From JABCPO02 sp963513115 (GTDB lineage: Bacteria; Bacillota; Clostridia; TANB77; CAG-508), in assembly GCA_963513115.1 (NCBI GenBank), contig CAUPPN010000004.1, positions 1-19,025 on the forward strand: 19,025 nt of DNA. Direction: 5' to 3'. The notes under the pieces are model-generated. The model did not search any database. It worked only from the letters and a program-made list of their open reading frames with translations, and was not told where the DNA came from. The position numbers were made by a program, and so were the translations under genes. Of the stretch, positions 8,451 to 15,535 are shown one piece after another (positions within the stretch are counted from its first letter, which is position 1; every line of letters begins with the position of its first letter).

Positions 8451-9449
8451 CTATTTCAATATCAAATTTGGTTTTGCATCTACTGAGTAATCTGATATTA
8501 TTCCATCAATATAATTATAATATCCTGCAGATGCTATCATTGCAGCATTATCTGTGCATAGTTTAATTGGTGGAAAATATACTTGTATTCCATCTTCTTT
8601 TAACTTATCAAATTCTGCTCTAATATATGAATTTGCAGATACTCCACCACATACTGCAACCTTATCTAAATTATATTCTTCTAGTGCTTTTAATACTTTT
8701 TTAACTAATATTTCTGTTGTTACTTTTTCGAAACTATTTGCAAGATCTGCATAGTTTAGCTCTTCTTTGCTATTATGATTTAAATTAATTATTGCTGTTT
8801 TTATTCCACTAAAGCTAAAATCATATCCATCCATATTAACTTTAGGAATCATATCATAGTAACTAGGTTTTCCTTCTTTTGCAAGCTTATCCACTTTTGG
8901 TCCACCAGGATATCCGAGTCCTGCAATTCTTGCAACTTTGTCATATGCTTCCCCTATTGCATCATCTCTTGTTCTACCTAATATCTCTAGATCATTATAA
9001 TCTTTAACATATACTAAATGTGTATGTCCACCTGATACAATAAGAGCTAAAAATGGTGGTTTAAGTTCTTCATATGTTATATAATTTGCCGCTATGTGTC
9101 CTTTCAAATGATGTGTAGCAACTAGTGGCTTATTATATTTAAAAGAAAGTCCTTTTGCAAATGATAATCCAACATGTAATGCTCCAACTAATCCAGGCCC
9201 TGAAGTAACAGCAATTGCAGTAATATCATTCATTGTAACATTTGCATCCTCTAGTGCCTTTTTTACAACATTTGATATTGCTTCAATATGCATTCTAGAA
9301 GCTATTTCTGGTACTACTCCACCAAAAGTTTCATGTGTTGCAATTTGTGTATTAATTACATTAGATAATACTTTTCTACCATTTAAAACAACAGCTGCTG
9401 ATGTTTCATCACAACTTGATTCAATGCCTAATATATATATATCCTTTAT
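8451..9449 (-). CDS. tsaD: tRNA N6-adenosine threonylcarbamoyltransferase TsaD, apparent ATA start
   Basis: TsaD transfers threonylcarbamoyl from TC-AMP to A37 of ANN-decoding tRNAs, together with TsaB and TsaE. The frame from 9449 encodes 332 aa, the family's usual length, starting (I/M)KDIYILGIESSCDET, where TsaD proteins normally start M-x-D-x-x-I-L-G-I-E-S/T-S-C-D-E-T. Other landmarks are GGVVPEIASRMH (usually H-x-x-H; here the first His is replaced by Met), GPGLVGALHVG, THHLKGHIAA, SGGHTHL, the C-terminal GGVSANSYIR and DNAAMIA. No ATG, GTG or TTG exists in frame between the upstream stop (9477-9479) and 9294. The first ATG (MHIEAI) would delete about 52 residues including the nucleotide-binding N-terminus. 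ATA at 9447-9449 sits 8 bases after GAGG, so I place the start there. Confidence 0.93.
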   Translation of the reverse strand: MKDIYILGIESSCDETSAAVVLNGRKVLSNVINTQIATHETFGGVVPEIASRMHIEAISNVVKKALEDANVTMNDITAIAVTSGPGLVGALHVGLSFAKGLSFKYNKPLVATHHLKGHIAANYITYEELKPPFLALIVSGGHTHLVYVKDYNDLEILGRTRDDAIGEAYDKVARIAGLGYPGGPKVDKLAKEGKPSYYDMIPKVNMDGYDFSFSGIKTAIINLNHNSKEELNYADLANSFEKVTTEILVKKVLKALEEYNLDKVAVCGGVSANSYIRAEFDKLKEDGIQVYFPPIKLCTDNAAMIASAGYYNYIDGIISDYSVDAKPNLILK

Positions 9450-9457
9450 TTTATTTT

Positions 9458-9461
9458 CCTC
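9458..9461 (-). promoter_or_regulatory. Ribosome binding site deciding the tsaD ATA start
   Basis: Minus-strand GAGG within AAAGAGGAAAA, 8 bases before the ATA at 9447-9449 and between the trxA stop and tsaD. There is no other candidate start codon at a suitable distance. Confidence 0.7.
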
Positions 9462-9476
9462 TTTCCAAATTAATTT

Positions 9477-9782
9477 TTAATTAAATAATTCCAATATTTC
9501 TTCTTTTGATACTAATCCTACTAATCTTTTTTTCTCTTTTCCATTTTCCATAAATACAAGTGTAGGTATTGAAAGTATATTATAGTTTTTAGCTTCATCA
9601 CTATATTCATCCACATTAACTTCTATTATTTTAATTTCTGGATTCTCTTCAGATATTTGTTCTAAGATTGGAGCAAGCATTTTACATGGTCCACACCAAT
9701 CTGCATAAAAATCTACTAAAACAACTTTTTCTTTTGTTATTTCTTCTTCAAATTTCATTTCTTTAGAAAGTTTTTCTATCAT
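9477..9782 (-). CDS. trxA: Thioredoxin
   Basis: A 101-aa cytoplasmic disulfide reductase, normal thioredoxin length. The active site is WCGPC (29-33), after the conserved VDFYADW strand. The cis-Pro loop is SIPT (P73), and the C-terminal GLVSKEEI helix start is typical. The start has a strong Shine-Dalgarno (AAGGAGAGG). The stop codon is 27 bases before the tsaD start. The gene follows a membrane-anchored thioredoxin-like protein and a CcdA-like membrane reductase. In the family's known scheme, cytoplasmic thioredoxin supplies electrons to CcdA, which passes them outward, so this linkage fits a complete relay. Confidence 0.95.
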   Translation of the reverse strand: MIEKLSKEMKFEEEITKEKVVLVDFYADWCGPCKMLAPILEQISEENPEIKIIEVNVDEYSDEAKNYNILSIPTLVFMENGKEKKRLVGLVSKEEILELFN

Positions 9783-9856
9783 AACCTCTCCTTTTAAATC
9801 TATTTTATATTCTTATTTTATAATAATATTTTAACATATATTATATTTTTTTACAT

Positions 9857-9883
9857 ATCTTTTTTATCTTTTTTATCTTTTCT
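9857..9883. repeat. Short 9-base tandem repeat in the gap before trxA
   Basis: Three near-identical copies of ATCTTTTTT (9857-9865, 9866-9874, 9875-9883; the last slightly diverged) lie in a long pyrimidine-rich stretch. I see no terminator or clear -35 here. A TATAAT-like hexamer lies just downstream in the minus-strand direction. Confidence 0.6.
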
Positions 9884-9917
9884 TTCTTCACTTTTTTCTT
9901 TTTTGTTTTTTAATTAT

Positions 9918-10505
9918 TTAGTTATTTAATTTCTCATACTTTTCCTTCAATGTATTCTTACTAACTATTCCGTATTCTCTAGATACTTCAATTCCATCAT
10001 TATAGTATATGTATGTTGGTATAGCTCTTATACCTGCAGAATATATATTTTTTTCCATATTTTTGTTTTCAACATCTACCTTATATATATTAATATTTTC
10101 ACTTGCTAATTCTTGTACTATGTGTTTCATTGTCTTGCATGGTCCACACCATTTAGCATAATAATATACTATTGCTTTTTCTTTTTTATCTATTATTTTT
10201 TCTTTAAATTCTTCTTCTGTTTCTATAGTTTCTATATTATTTTCATTATTATCTTTATCACTTTTATTGTTATTTTCATTGTTCTTTGTTTCTGGTACAA
10301 TATTTGTGACATTTTCATTTTTGCCTTTTGTTTCAGATATTGGTTTTAACATTATGTCATTTGCTTTAATTTCTTTTTCTTTTCTTTTTACCTTCTCTTT
10401 TTCTATATTTTTATTAACAATAATAAAAACTACAAGAAGTAATATAATTATTATTAAAAATAATATCTTTTTTGATTTTATTAAATTATTATCTTGTTTT
10501 TTCAT
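9918..10505 (-). CDS. Membrane-anchored extracytoplasmic thioredoxin-like protein (TlpA/ResA-type role)
   Basis: From the ATG at 10503-10505 this is 195 aa; numbering here uses an in-frame ATG five codons upstream. A basic tail (KSKK) and hydrophobic helix at about 19-35 anchor it. A low-complexity Lys/Glu/Asn linker (40-100) spaces out a thioredoxin domain (about 102-200) with YYAKWCGPCKTM (C125, C128) and cis-Pro AIPT (P168). No lipobox is visible, so it is probably a helix anchor. The preferred ATG overlaps the ccdA stop as ATGA and has GGAG 9 bases upstream. The upstream ATG (10518-10520) lacks a site. Expected role: thiol reduction of exported proteins, recharged by CcdA. Confidence 0.88.
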   Translation of the reverse strand: MKKQDNNLIKSKKILFLIIIILLLVVFIIVNKNIEKEKVKRKEKEIKANDIMLKPISETKGKNENVTNIVPETKNNENNNKSDKDNNENNIETIETEEEFKEKIIDKKEKAIVYYYAKWCGPCKTMKHIVQELASENINIYKVDVENKNMEKNIYSAGIRAIPTYIYYNDGIEVSREYGIVSKNTLKEKYEKLNN

Positions 10506-11194
10506 ACAGCATATCTCCATATATTAATTAAACTTTTTATTTCTAAGTATATACCCATTATTATTAATAATATCCCTGATATCTTAATTATTATATTATA
10601 ATTCTTTTTTATATAGCTAAATGTATTTTTAAGTTTTGACATAAACAATCCTGCAAATAAAAAAGGAAGTCCTATACCTAAAGAATATATAGTAAGCATT
10701 AACGCACCTGATACAGCACTTTTTGTATTAGATGCTTTAGTTAATGCTAGCGTTAAATATGTTCCTAGGCAAGGGCTCCAAGTTAAAGCAAAAAATATTC
10801 CAAATATAATTGAATGTATATATTCATTTTTATATTTTTTATCTTTTTTGCCATTATTTTTTTCATTAATTATAATATTTAAACTCTTATTTAATATCCT
10901 TACAGATATTATTTGTGCATAATTAAGTCCCATAATTATTAATAATATACCAAATACAACATTTATATATATTAAATATTTGCCTACAAATCTACCGAAT
11001 GTTCCAGCAAATAATCCAAGTAGTGTAAATACAATAGTAAATCCTAATATAAACAATAATATATTTGATATTAGTTTTTTCTTATTATCATTATTTTCTC
11101 CTACAAGGTATGCAATAAGTATTGGTACCATAGGTAACATACATGGTGAAATAAATGCCAATATTCCTTCAAAAAATGTAAGTAAATATTTCAT
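10502..11194 (-). CDS. ccdA: CcdA/DsbD-like transmembrane thiol-disulfide reductase
   Basis: A 230-aa membrane protein with about six hydrophobic segments and the two conserved Cys-containing helices of the family: FISPCMLPMVP (C18) and WSPCLGTYLTL (C142). These two Cys relay electrons from cytoplasmic thioredoxin to extracytoplasmic thiol proteins. A Lys/Asn-rich cytoplasmic loop at about 105-123 divides the two halves. The TGA stop overlaps the ATG of the membrane-anchored thioredoxin, a strong sign of coupled translation and shared function. I see no cytochrome c biogenesis genes, so the relay probably serves general envelope thiol reduction (inference). It follows rubrerythrin after 52 bases without a clear terminator. 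The Shine-Dalgarno is GAAAGG. Confidence 0.92.
   Translation of the reverse strand: MKYLLTFFEGILAFISPCMLPMVPILIAYLVGENNDNKKKLISNILLFILGFTIVFTLLGLFAGTFGRFVGKYLIYINVVFGILLIIMGLNYAQIISVRILNKSLNIIINEKNNGKKDKKYKNEYIHSIIFGIFFALTWSPCLGTYLTLALTKASNTKSAVSGALMLTIYSLGIGLPFLFAGLFMSKLKNTFSYIKKNYNIIIKISGILLIIMGIYLEIKSLINIWRYAV
10515..10518 (-). promoter_or_regulatory. Ribosome binding site of the anchored thioredoxin, inside ccdA
   Basis: Minus-strand GGAG, 9 bases before the ATG at 10503-10505 and inside the last codons of ccdA. It favours that start over the ATG at 10518-10520. Confidence 0.65.
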
Positions 11195-11246
11195 CTTTTG
11201 CTACCTTTCTAATTATTAACTATTTTTATTAATTAATTATTAATTA

Positions 11247-11792
11247 TTATAATCCTAATTCATTATTAGCTTTTTCATAAAATGTTCCAGCGTGTCCACA
11301 TACTGGGCATACTTCTGGTGGGTTTTCTCCAACATACATGTTTCCACATTTTCTGCAGATCCAAATTGTTCCTTCTTCACCTTCAAACATTAAATCTTCA
11401 TCTAATTCTTTCTTTAATTGCATGTATCTTTTAGCATGTCTATCTTCGATAGCTCCTACTTTTTCAAATAGTTCTGCTATTTGATCAAATCCTTCTTCTC
11501 TTGCAGTTTCTGCCATTTCTTTATACATAACATCATGTTCATATCTTTCACCTTCAGCTGCTATTTGTAAGTTTTCTGAAGTATTTGGCATTTTACCACC
11601 ATTTAATAATTTAAACCATTTTTCAGCATGTTCAAATTCATTATCTGATGTTTCTTGGAATACTCCTCTTATTAAATCATATTCTTCTTTTTTTGCTACA
11701 CCAGCAAAAAATTCATATTTAACTCTTGCTTGAGATTCTCCTGCGAAAGCTTGTTTTAAGTTAGCTTCTGTTTTACTTCCTTTAAGTTCCAT
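11247..11792 (-). CDS. rbr: Rubrerythrin (diiron peroxidase with rubredoxin domain)
   Basis: A 181-aa cytoplasmic peroxide-detoxifying enzyme of anaerobes. The N-terminal four-helix domain has the diiron Glu/His motifs: AGESQARVKYEFF, EFEHAEKWF (about 52-60), GERYEHDVMY and EDRHAKRY (116-123). The C-terminal rubredoxin-like iron site is CRKC (146-149) with CPVC (162-165). Length and order are normal for classical rubrerythrin. The Shine-Dalgarno is a perfect AGGAGG. The upstream region carries a 14-bp palindrome over the likely -10 box, which suggests repressor control, plausibly by a peroxide or iron sensor (inference). It precedes ccdA, so a redox-stress operon is plausible. Confidence 0.97.
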   Translation of the reverse strand: MELKGSKTEANLKQAFAGESQARVKYEFFAGVAKKEEYDLIRGVFQETSDNEFEHAEKWFKLLNGGKMPNTSENLQIAAEGERYEHDVMYKEMAETAREEGFDQIAELFEKVGAIEDRHAKRYMQLKKELDEDLMFEGEEGTIWICRKCGNMYVGENPPEVCPVCGHAGTFYEKANNELGL

Positions 11793-11843
11793 ATATTCCT
11801 CCTATTATTTTTAATAATAACATTAAATATTCGTTATTAAATA

Positions 11844-11873
11844 TATGATATATCATAATATGTTATTATTCAA
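11844..11873 (-). promoter_or_regulatory. Probable rubrerythrin promoter with palindromic operator
   Basis: Minus-strand TTGAAT (11868-11873), 17 bases, TATCAT (11845-11850). A perfect 14-bp palindrome TATGATATATCATA (11844-11857) covers the -10 box. A second inverted repeat, 9+9 bp around 2 bases (11863-11882), covers the -35. Neither is a clean match to the PerR or Fur boxes I know. The second repeat could alternatively be a weak recG terminator, but no T run follows. Confidence 0.45.
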
Positions 11874-11907
11874 GAATAATAATTATTATATTCTTTTAGT
11901 TTTTAAG

Positions 11908-13932
11908 CTACAATACTGTATCTATCATTTCTTCTACACATTTTTTTAGATTACTATTTTTGCCTTTTTCTAAATATGGATCTTCTCTCATTATATCTGA
12001 TACATCTAATTGTACCTTTTTTAATATGTCTAAATCTTCAAATAGATTTGCTATTTTAAAATCTGGTAATCCATGTTGTTTAGTTCCAAAAAAATCTCCG
12101 GTTCCTCTTAGTTTTAAATCTTCTTCAGATATTACAAATCCATCTGTGGTAGATTTCATTATTTTAGCTCTTTCAAGTGCAATCTTACCACCTTTTGCAA
12201 GTTTTAATATACAATATGATTCATACTCTCCTCTTCCTATTCTTCCTCTTAATTGATGAAGCTGTGCTAGTCCAAATCTTTCTGCATTTTCAATTATCAT
12301 AAGGTTTGCATTAGGTACATTTATACCTACTTCAATTACAGTTGTTGAAACTAATATATCTATTTTTCCATCATTAAAGTCTTGCATTATTTCATCTTTT
12401 TCTTTTTCTTTCATTTTTCCATGTATCTTTTTAACTACATATTCTGAAAAATGTTTTTGATATTCCCTTTCAACTTCTTCTACAGATCTTAAGTCGCTTT
12501 CTTCACTTTCTTCTACTAAAGGGCATACTACATATACCTGTCTTCCTTTTTCTATTTCTTGTTTTGCAAATTGCATTATCTTTTCTTCACTATTATAGTC
12601 TACAAATGTTGTTTTCACTTCTTTTCTTCCAGGTGGTAATTCGTCTATTATTGAAATATCCAAATCTCCATATAGTATTAGTCCAAGTGTTCTAGGTATT
12701 GGTGTTGCACTCATTACAAGAGTATTTACATTATTTCCTTTTGCTATTATCTTTTCTCTTTGTCTTACCCCAAATCTATGTTGCTCGTCTGTTATAACAA
12801 GACCAAGATTCTTAAATATAACATTTTCTTCTAATACTGCATGTGTACATATTAGTATATCTGTTTTTCCTTCTTCTAAGTTTTTAAGTTTTTCTTCTTT
12901 TTCTTTTTTTCTAAGTCCACTTTTTAATATATCAATATTTAAATCAAAATCTTTAAATGTTTCAGTAAATGTTTCTAAGTGCTGATTTGCAAGTATTGCA
13001 GTAGGTGCCATAACTACTGACTGATATCCACTTTTTACTGCTTTGTAACATGCCATAGCTGCAATTACTGTCTTACCTGATCCTACGTCTCCTTGAAGTA
13101 ATCTTTCCATTGACTTATCACTTTCTAAATCATTATCTATTTCTTCAATTACCCTAAGTTGTGCATTAGTTAATTTAAATGGAAGTTTATCAATAACATC
13201 TGAAATATATACATCTTTAGAAAATTGTATTCCGTCTTTTTTACTATTTTCTCCTTTAATATACATAAGAGCAAGTTGAAGTATAAATAGTTCTTCATAT
13301 TTAAGCATATCTTTTGCTTTTTCTAATTTTTCAAAGCTTTCTGGAAAATGCATATTTTTAAGTGCTTCTTGTTTTTCAATAAAAGCATATTTTAAAGATA
13401 TATCATCAGTTAAAATATTTTCGAACTTATCTAAATCTTTATCTAATGCATTTTTAATAACTTTCCTTAAATATATATTAGATATATTTTTAGTTAATGA
13501 ATATATTGGTAGTATTCCCATATCAATATTTCCATTGTATTCTGACCATTCTGGAGTTTGAAGTTCATATTTACCAAAAGCTCCTTTTAATTTTCCATAG
13601 AAAAGATATTTTTCTCCCATTTTAATAGATTTGGAAATATATGGCATATTATACCAAACTACATCAAGCTTATAGTTTCCACAGTCTATTATAGTTTTTT
13701 GTATTGTAAGCCTTGATCTTGTTCTGATATTCATAACAGATTTTATCGGTGTACCAATAACTTGCACATTTTCATCTGACATAAAATCTTTTGGATTTGT
13801 AATCTTACTTCTATCCTCATAATCTCTTGGAAAATATAGTATTGCATCTTTTGTTGTTTTTATTCCCAATTTTGCTAAATCTTTAGCCTTTTTTTCACCA
13901 ACTCCTTTAACATATGTAATATCATTAAACAT
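11908..13932 (-). CDS. recG: ATP-dependent DNA helicase RecG
   Basis: A superfamily 2 helicase that remodels stalled replication forks and branched DNA. The 674 aa are close to the usual ~680. The N-terminal wedge/OB region starts with a helix-hairpin-like segment (YVKGVGEKKAKDLAKLGI). Helicase motifs follow: Walker A GDVGSGKT (281-288), APTAILANQH, DEQH box (382-385) in ITDEQHRFGVRQR, SATPIPRT (from 408), then the second motor domain with STTVIEVGINVPNA and the QLHQLRGRIGRG motif, and the C-terminal LRGTGDFFGTKQHG characteristic of RecG. The start has GGAGAAAAAT before ATG. It appears to be a single-gene unit: the gene upstream in transcription order ends in a strong terminator, and rubrerythrin downstream has its own promoter. 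Confidence 0.97.
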   Translation of the reverse strand: MFNDITYVKGVGEKKAKDLAKLGIKTTKDAILYFPRDYEDRSKITNPKDFMSDENVQVIGTPIKSVMNIRTRSRLTIQKTIIDCGNYKLDVVWYNMPYISKSIKMGEKYLFYGKLKGAFGKYELQTPEWSEYNGNIDMGILPIYSLTKNISNIYLRKVIKNALDKDLDKFENILTDDISLKYAFIEKQEALKNMHFPESFEKLEKAKDMLKYEELFILQLALMYIKGENSKKDGIQFSKDVYISDVIDKLPFKLTNAQLRVIEEIDNDLESDKSMERLLQGDVGSGKTVIAAMACYKAVKSGYQSVVMAPTAILANQHLETFTETFKDFDLNIDILKSGLRKKEKEEKLKNLEEGKTDILICTHAVLEENVIFKNLGLVITDEQHRFGVRQREKIIAKGNNVNTLVMSATPIPRTLGLILYGDLDISIIDELPPGRKEVKTTFVDYNSEEKIMQFAKQEIEKGRQVYVVCPLVEESEESDLRSVEEVEREYQKHFSEYVVKKIHGKMKEKEKDEIMQDFNDGKIDILVSTTVIEVGINVPNANLMIIENAERFGLAQLHQLRGRIGRGEYESYCILKLAKGGKIALERAKIMKSTTDGFVISEEDLKLRGTGDFFGTKQHGLPDFKIANLFEDLDILKKVQLDVSDIMREDPYLEKGKNSNLKKCVEEMIDTVL

Positions 13933-14014
13933 ATTTTTCTCCTATATTTAATATATTACCATTTATCATTTCATATCTCAATTACATATATTAAATTTTA
14001 TATGTATTATCCAC

Positions 14015-14020
14015 ATTATA
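14015..14020 (-). promoter_or_regulatory. Candidate -10 box for recG
   Basis: Minus-strand TATAAT followed by G, 82 bases upstream of the recG start. The best -35-like hexamer is TTGTTA at only about 15 bases, so only the -10 is convincing. The surrounding 13933-14075 gap is AT-rich with nothing else. Confidence 0.35.
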
Positions 14021-14068
14021 ATAACAAATTACAAATAACAAAATAATAAAGTAAGAAAAGAACAAAGG

Positions 14069-14109
14069 AACAAAGAAAAAGATGCTTAGAATAATCTAAA
14101 CATCTTTTT
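14069..14109 (-). terminator. Strong terminator after the 104-aa unknown gene
   Basis: A 15-bp stem with one G-T pair (14076-14090 with 14095-14109) has a 4-base loop. The outer end is AAAAA/TTTTT, so the stem runs directly into a T run on the minus strand, beginning 11 bases after the gene's stop. Confidence 0.93.
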
Positions 14110-14120
14110 CTTATTATAAT

Positions 14121-14435
14121 TTAATAGTTGCGGTTTTCTCCTTCGACATAATATCCTAATTCAGATGATAAGTATCTTTTTAAATGCTTAAATGTTTCAT
14201 CATTTGCATTAAATGTAGTTTTATATGTCGCTCTTTTTTGATGTACACCATCTGTTATATAATAGTTTCCATCATATTCAACTTTGTAGTATTGCTCATA
14301 TTCGTCAATACTATGATCAATAATTTTACCCATTTTACCTCTAAAAATAAAGGTTTTTATTTTAGCTCTTGGAACTAAAATCTCACTTTCAGTATTAATT
14401 AAATCCTTGCCTTCCTTAACTTCATGTCTTCTCAT
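14121..14435 (-). CDS. Small soluble protein, unknown function
   Basis: A 104-aa protein I do not recognise. It is polar, rich in Tyr, Lys and Glu, with no signal peptide, membrane helix or Cys. Beta-strand-like stretches are visible: KIKTFIFRGKMGKII (about 26-40), YYKVEYDGNYYITDGV (about 49-64) and the C-terminal LSSELGYYVEG, which hints at a small beta or alpha/beta fold. The Shine-Dalgarno AAAGGAGG is strong. It is a single-gene unit with its own extended -10 promoter and a very strong terminator, so it is a real, independently expressed gene. It lies between recG and the GtrA gene with no obvious functional tie. Confidence 0.75.
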   Translation of the reverse strand: MRRHEVKEGKDLINTESEILVPRAKIKTFIFRGKMGKIIDHSIDEYEQYYKVEYDGNYYITDGVHQKRATYKTTFNANDETFKHLKRYLSSELGYYVEGENRNY

Positions 14436-14504
14436 AATGTTCCTCCTTTAGTTAAAGTTGTTCTGAAATTACAAAATATTTAACTATGTTAAATATATAT
14501 ATAT

Positions 14505-14533
14505 ATAATAGCACAATTATGTAAAATTGTCCA
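14505..14533 (-). promoter_or_regulatory. Extended -10 sigma-A promoter of the 104-aa gene
   Basis: Minus-strand TGGACA (14528-14533), 17 bases, TATTAT (14505-14510), with TGC directly before the -10 giving an extended -10. Two positions differ from consensus. The TA-repeat (ATATATATATAT) just downstream lies in the start region. Confidence 0.65.
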
Positions 14534-14566
14534 GTCTTTTATTCTATTTGTATTTATTAACTTTTT

Positions 14567-15061
14567 CTACTCTTTATCACTAAACACAAAATACTTTCCT
14601 ATAACATAATTAGATATTACAACAACAACTTGTGATACAATTTTAGATATTATATCATTAATACCAATTATTTCTGCCATAACTCCAAATATGATTATGT
14701 CACAAAATATACCTGTTGCAATTCTTGAAGACATAAAACTTGTAAACTCTTTCATTATATTTTTAAACCCAGTAGTTTTAGACTCAAATACATATTTCTT
14801 ATTTGTTATATATGCAACTATAACTGATATAACAAAAGCAACAATATTACTTGGTATTTTATCCATATGTACTATTTTTGACATTATGTAATATACTATA
14901 AAGTTTACTACTGTTACTACTCCACCAAATATTAAATAATTTATTCCTTCTTTATATTTTTTATAAATATCTAGTCCTTTTTGTATAATATTTTTATTTT
15001 CATCTTTTTTATTATCATTGATTTTTTTATTTTCTCTTACTTCTATCTCTTCTTTCTTCAT
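14567..15061 (-). CDS. GtrA-family membrane protein
   Basis: A 164-aa protein with a charged cytoplasmic tail (1-35) and four hydrophobic helices (about 40-60, 72-90, 110-130, 138-158). The characteristic GtrA features are LIFGGVVTVVNFIVYYIM in helix 1, NIVAFVISVIVAYITNKKYVF after helix 2, and the closing NYVIGKYFVF. In characterised systems GtrA-like proteins help move lipid-linked sugars across the membrane, working with a GT2 enzyme. Here it is the last gene of GT2-DUF2304-GtrA, 41 bases after the DUF2304 gene. The Shine-Dalgarno (GGAAA) is modest. No clear terminator follows in 14534-14566. Confidence 0.88.
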   Translation of the reverse strand: MKKEEIEVRENKKINDNKKDENKNIIQKGLDIYKKYKEGINYLIFGGVVTVVNFIVYYIMSKIVHMDKIPSNIVAFVISVIVAYITNKKYVFESKTTGFKNIMKEFTSFMSSRIATGIFCDIIIFGVMAEIIGINDIISKIVSQVVVVISNYVIGKYFVFSDKE

Positions 15062-15102
15062 AATATTTCCATTCTGTTTTTTTGTTTTATTATTTAATTT
15101 TT

Positions 15103-15468
15103 TTACTTTTCTTTTTGCTTTTCTTCGATTTTTTTAACTCTTGTTTTAAGTATTGATATTTCTTGTGCAAGCATTGCTGATTTTTCTTTTTCTTTTGATA
15201 GCATAACTAATAATTTGAATGTTAAAAAATATAATATATATATTGTTATAACAAAAATCATATTTGATGCTAATTCAAATCCAAGCTTTTTTGAAAATGT
15301 TAATATTGGTTCTGGTAATAATATTATTAAAAATCCGAATAATGCTGTAACAATCCAAAAAGTTACATATGATATTTGTATTTTTTCTTTTTTTATCATT
15401 CTACACATCATAAATATGTATAATACTGTCATTATAATCAAACCTATTTTAAGATTACTATTAACCAT
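15103..15468 (-). CDS. DUF2304-family membrane protein
   Basis: A 121-aa protein with three hydrophobic helices (about 7-22, 33-52, 66-88) and a C-terminal charged coiled coil (about 90-121: KEKEKSAMLAQEISILKTRVKK). This layout, and placement between a DPM-like GT2 and a GtrA protein, match DUF2304 proteins. No biochemical function is established for the family to my knowledge; the gene pattern suggests an accessory subunit for the glycosyltransferase or its membrane complex. The Shine-Dalgarno is AGGAG. It begins 67 bases after the GT2 stop. Confidence 0.82.
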   Translation of the reverse strand: MVNSNLKIGLIIMTVLYIFMMCRMIKKEKIQISYVTFWIVTALFGFLIILLPEPILTFSKKLGFELASNMIFVITIYILYFLTFKLLVMLSKEKEKSAMLAQEISILKTRVKKIEEKQKEK

Positions 15469-15535
15469 AATTGCTCCTATTTATATATAATATAATTTTA
15501 ATTAATTTTATTTTTCACTTTCACTTTTTTTATTT

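Noticed and set aside
8451..9293. tsaD as a 280-aa gene starting at MHIEAI
   Set aside because: The same frame continues upstream through the strongly conserved TsaD N-terminus to a ribosome binding site, so this start would cut off a real part of the enzyme.
9857..9883. 9-base tandem repeat as a CRISPR or phase-variation tract
   Set aside because: The units are too short, made of T-rich simple sequence, lie outside a coding region, and have no spacers.
10113..10527. Plus-strand reading frames opposite the anchored thioredoxin and similar ones elsewhere
   Set aside because: They are Phe/Ile-rich mirror images of Lys/Asn-rich minus-strand coding sequence, lack ribosome binding sites and show no domain.
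11863..11882. Inverted repeat as the recG terminator
   Set aside because: No T run follows on the minus strand and it sits over the rubrerythrin -35, so an operator or chance repeat is at least as likely.
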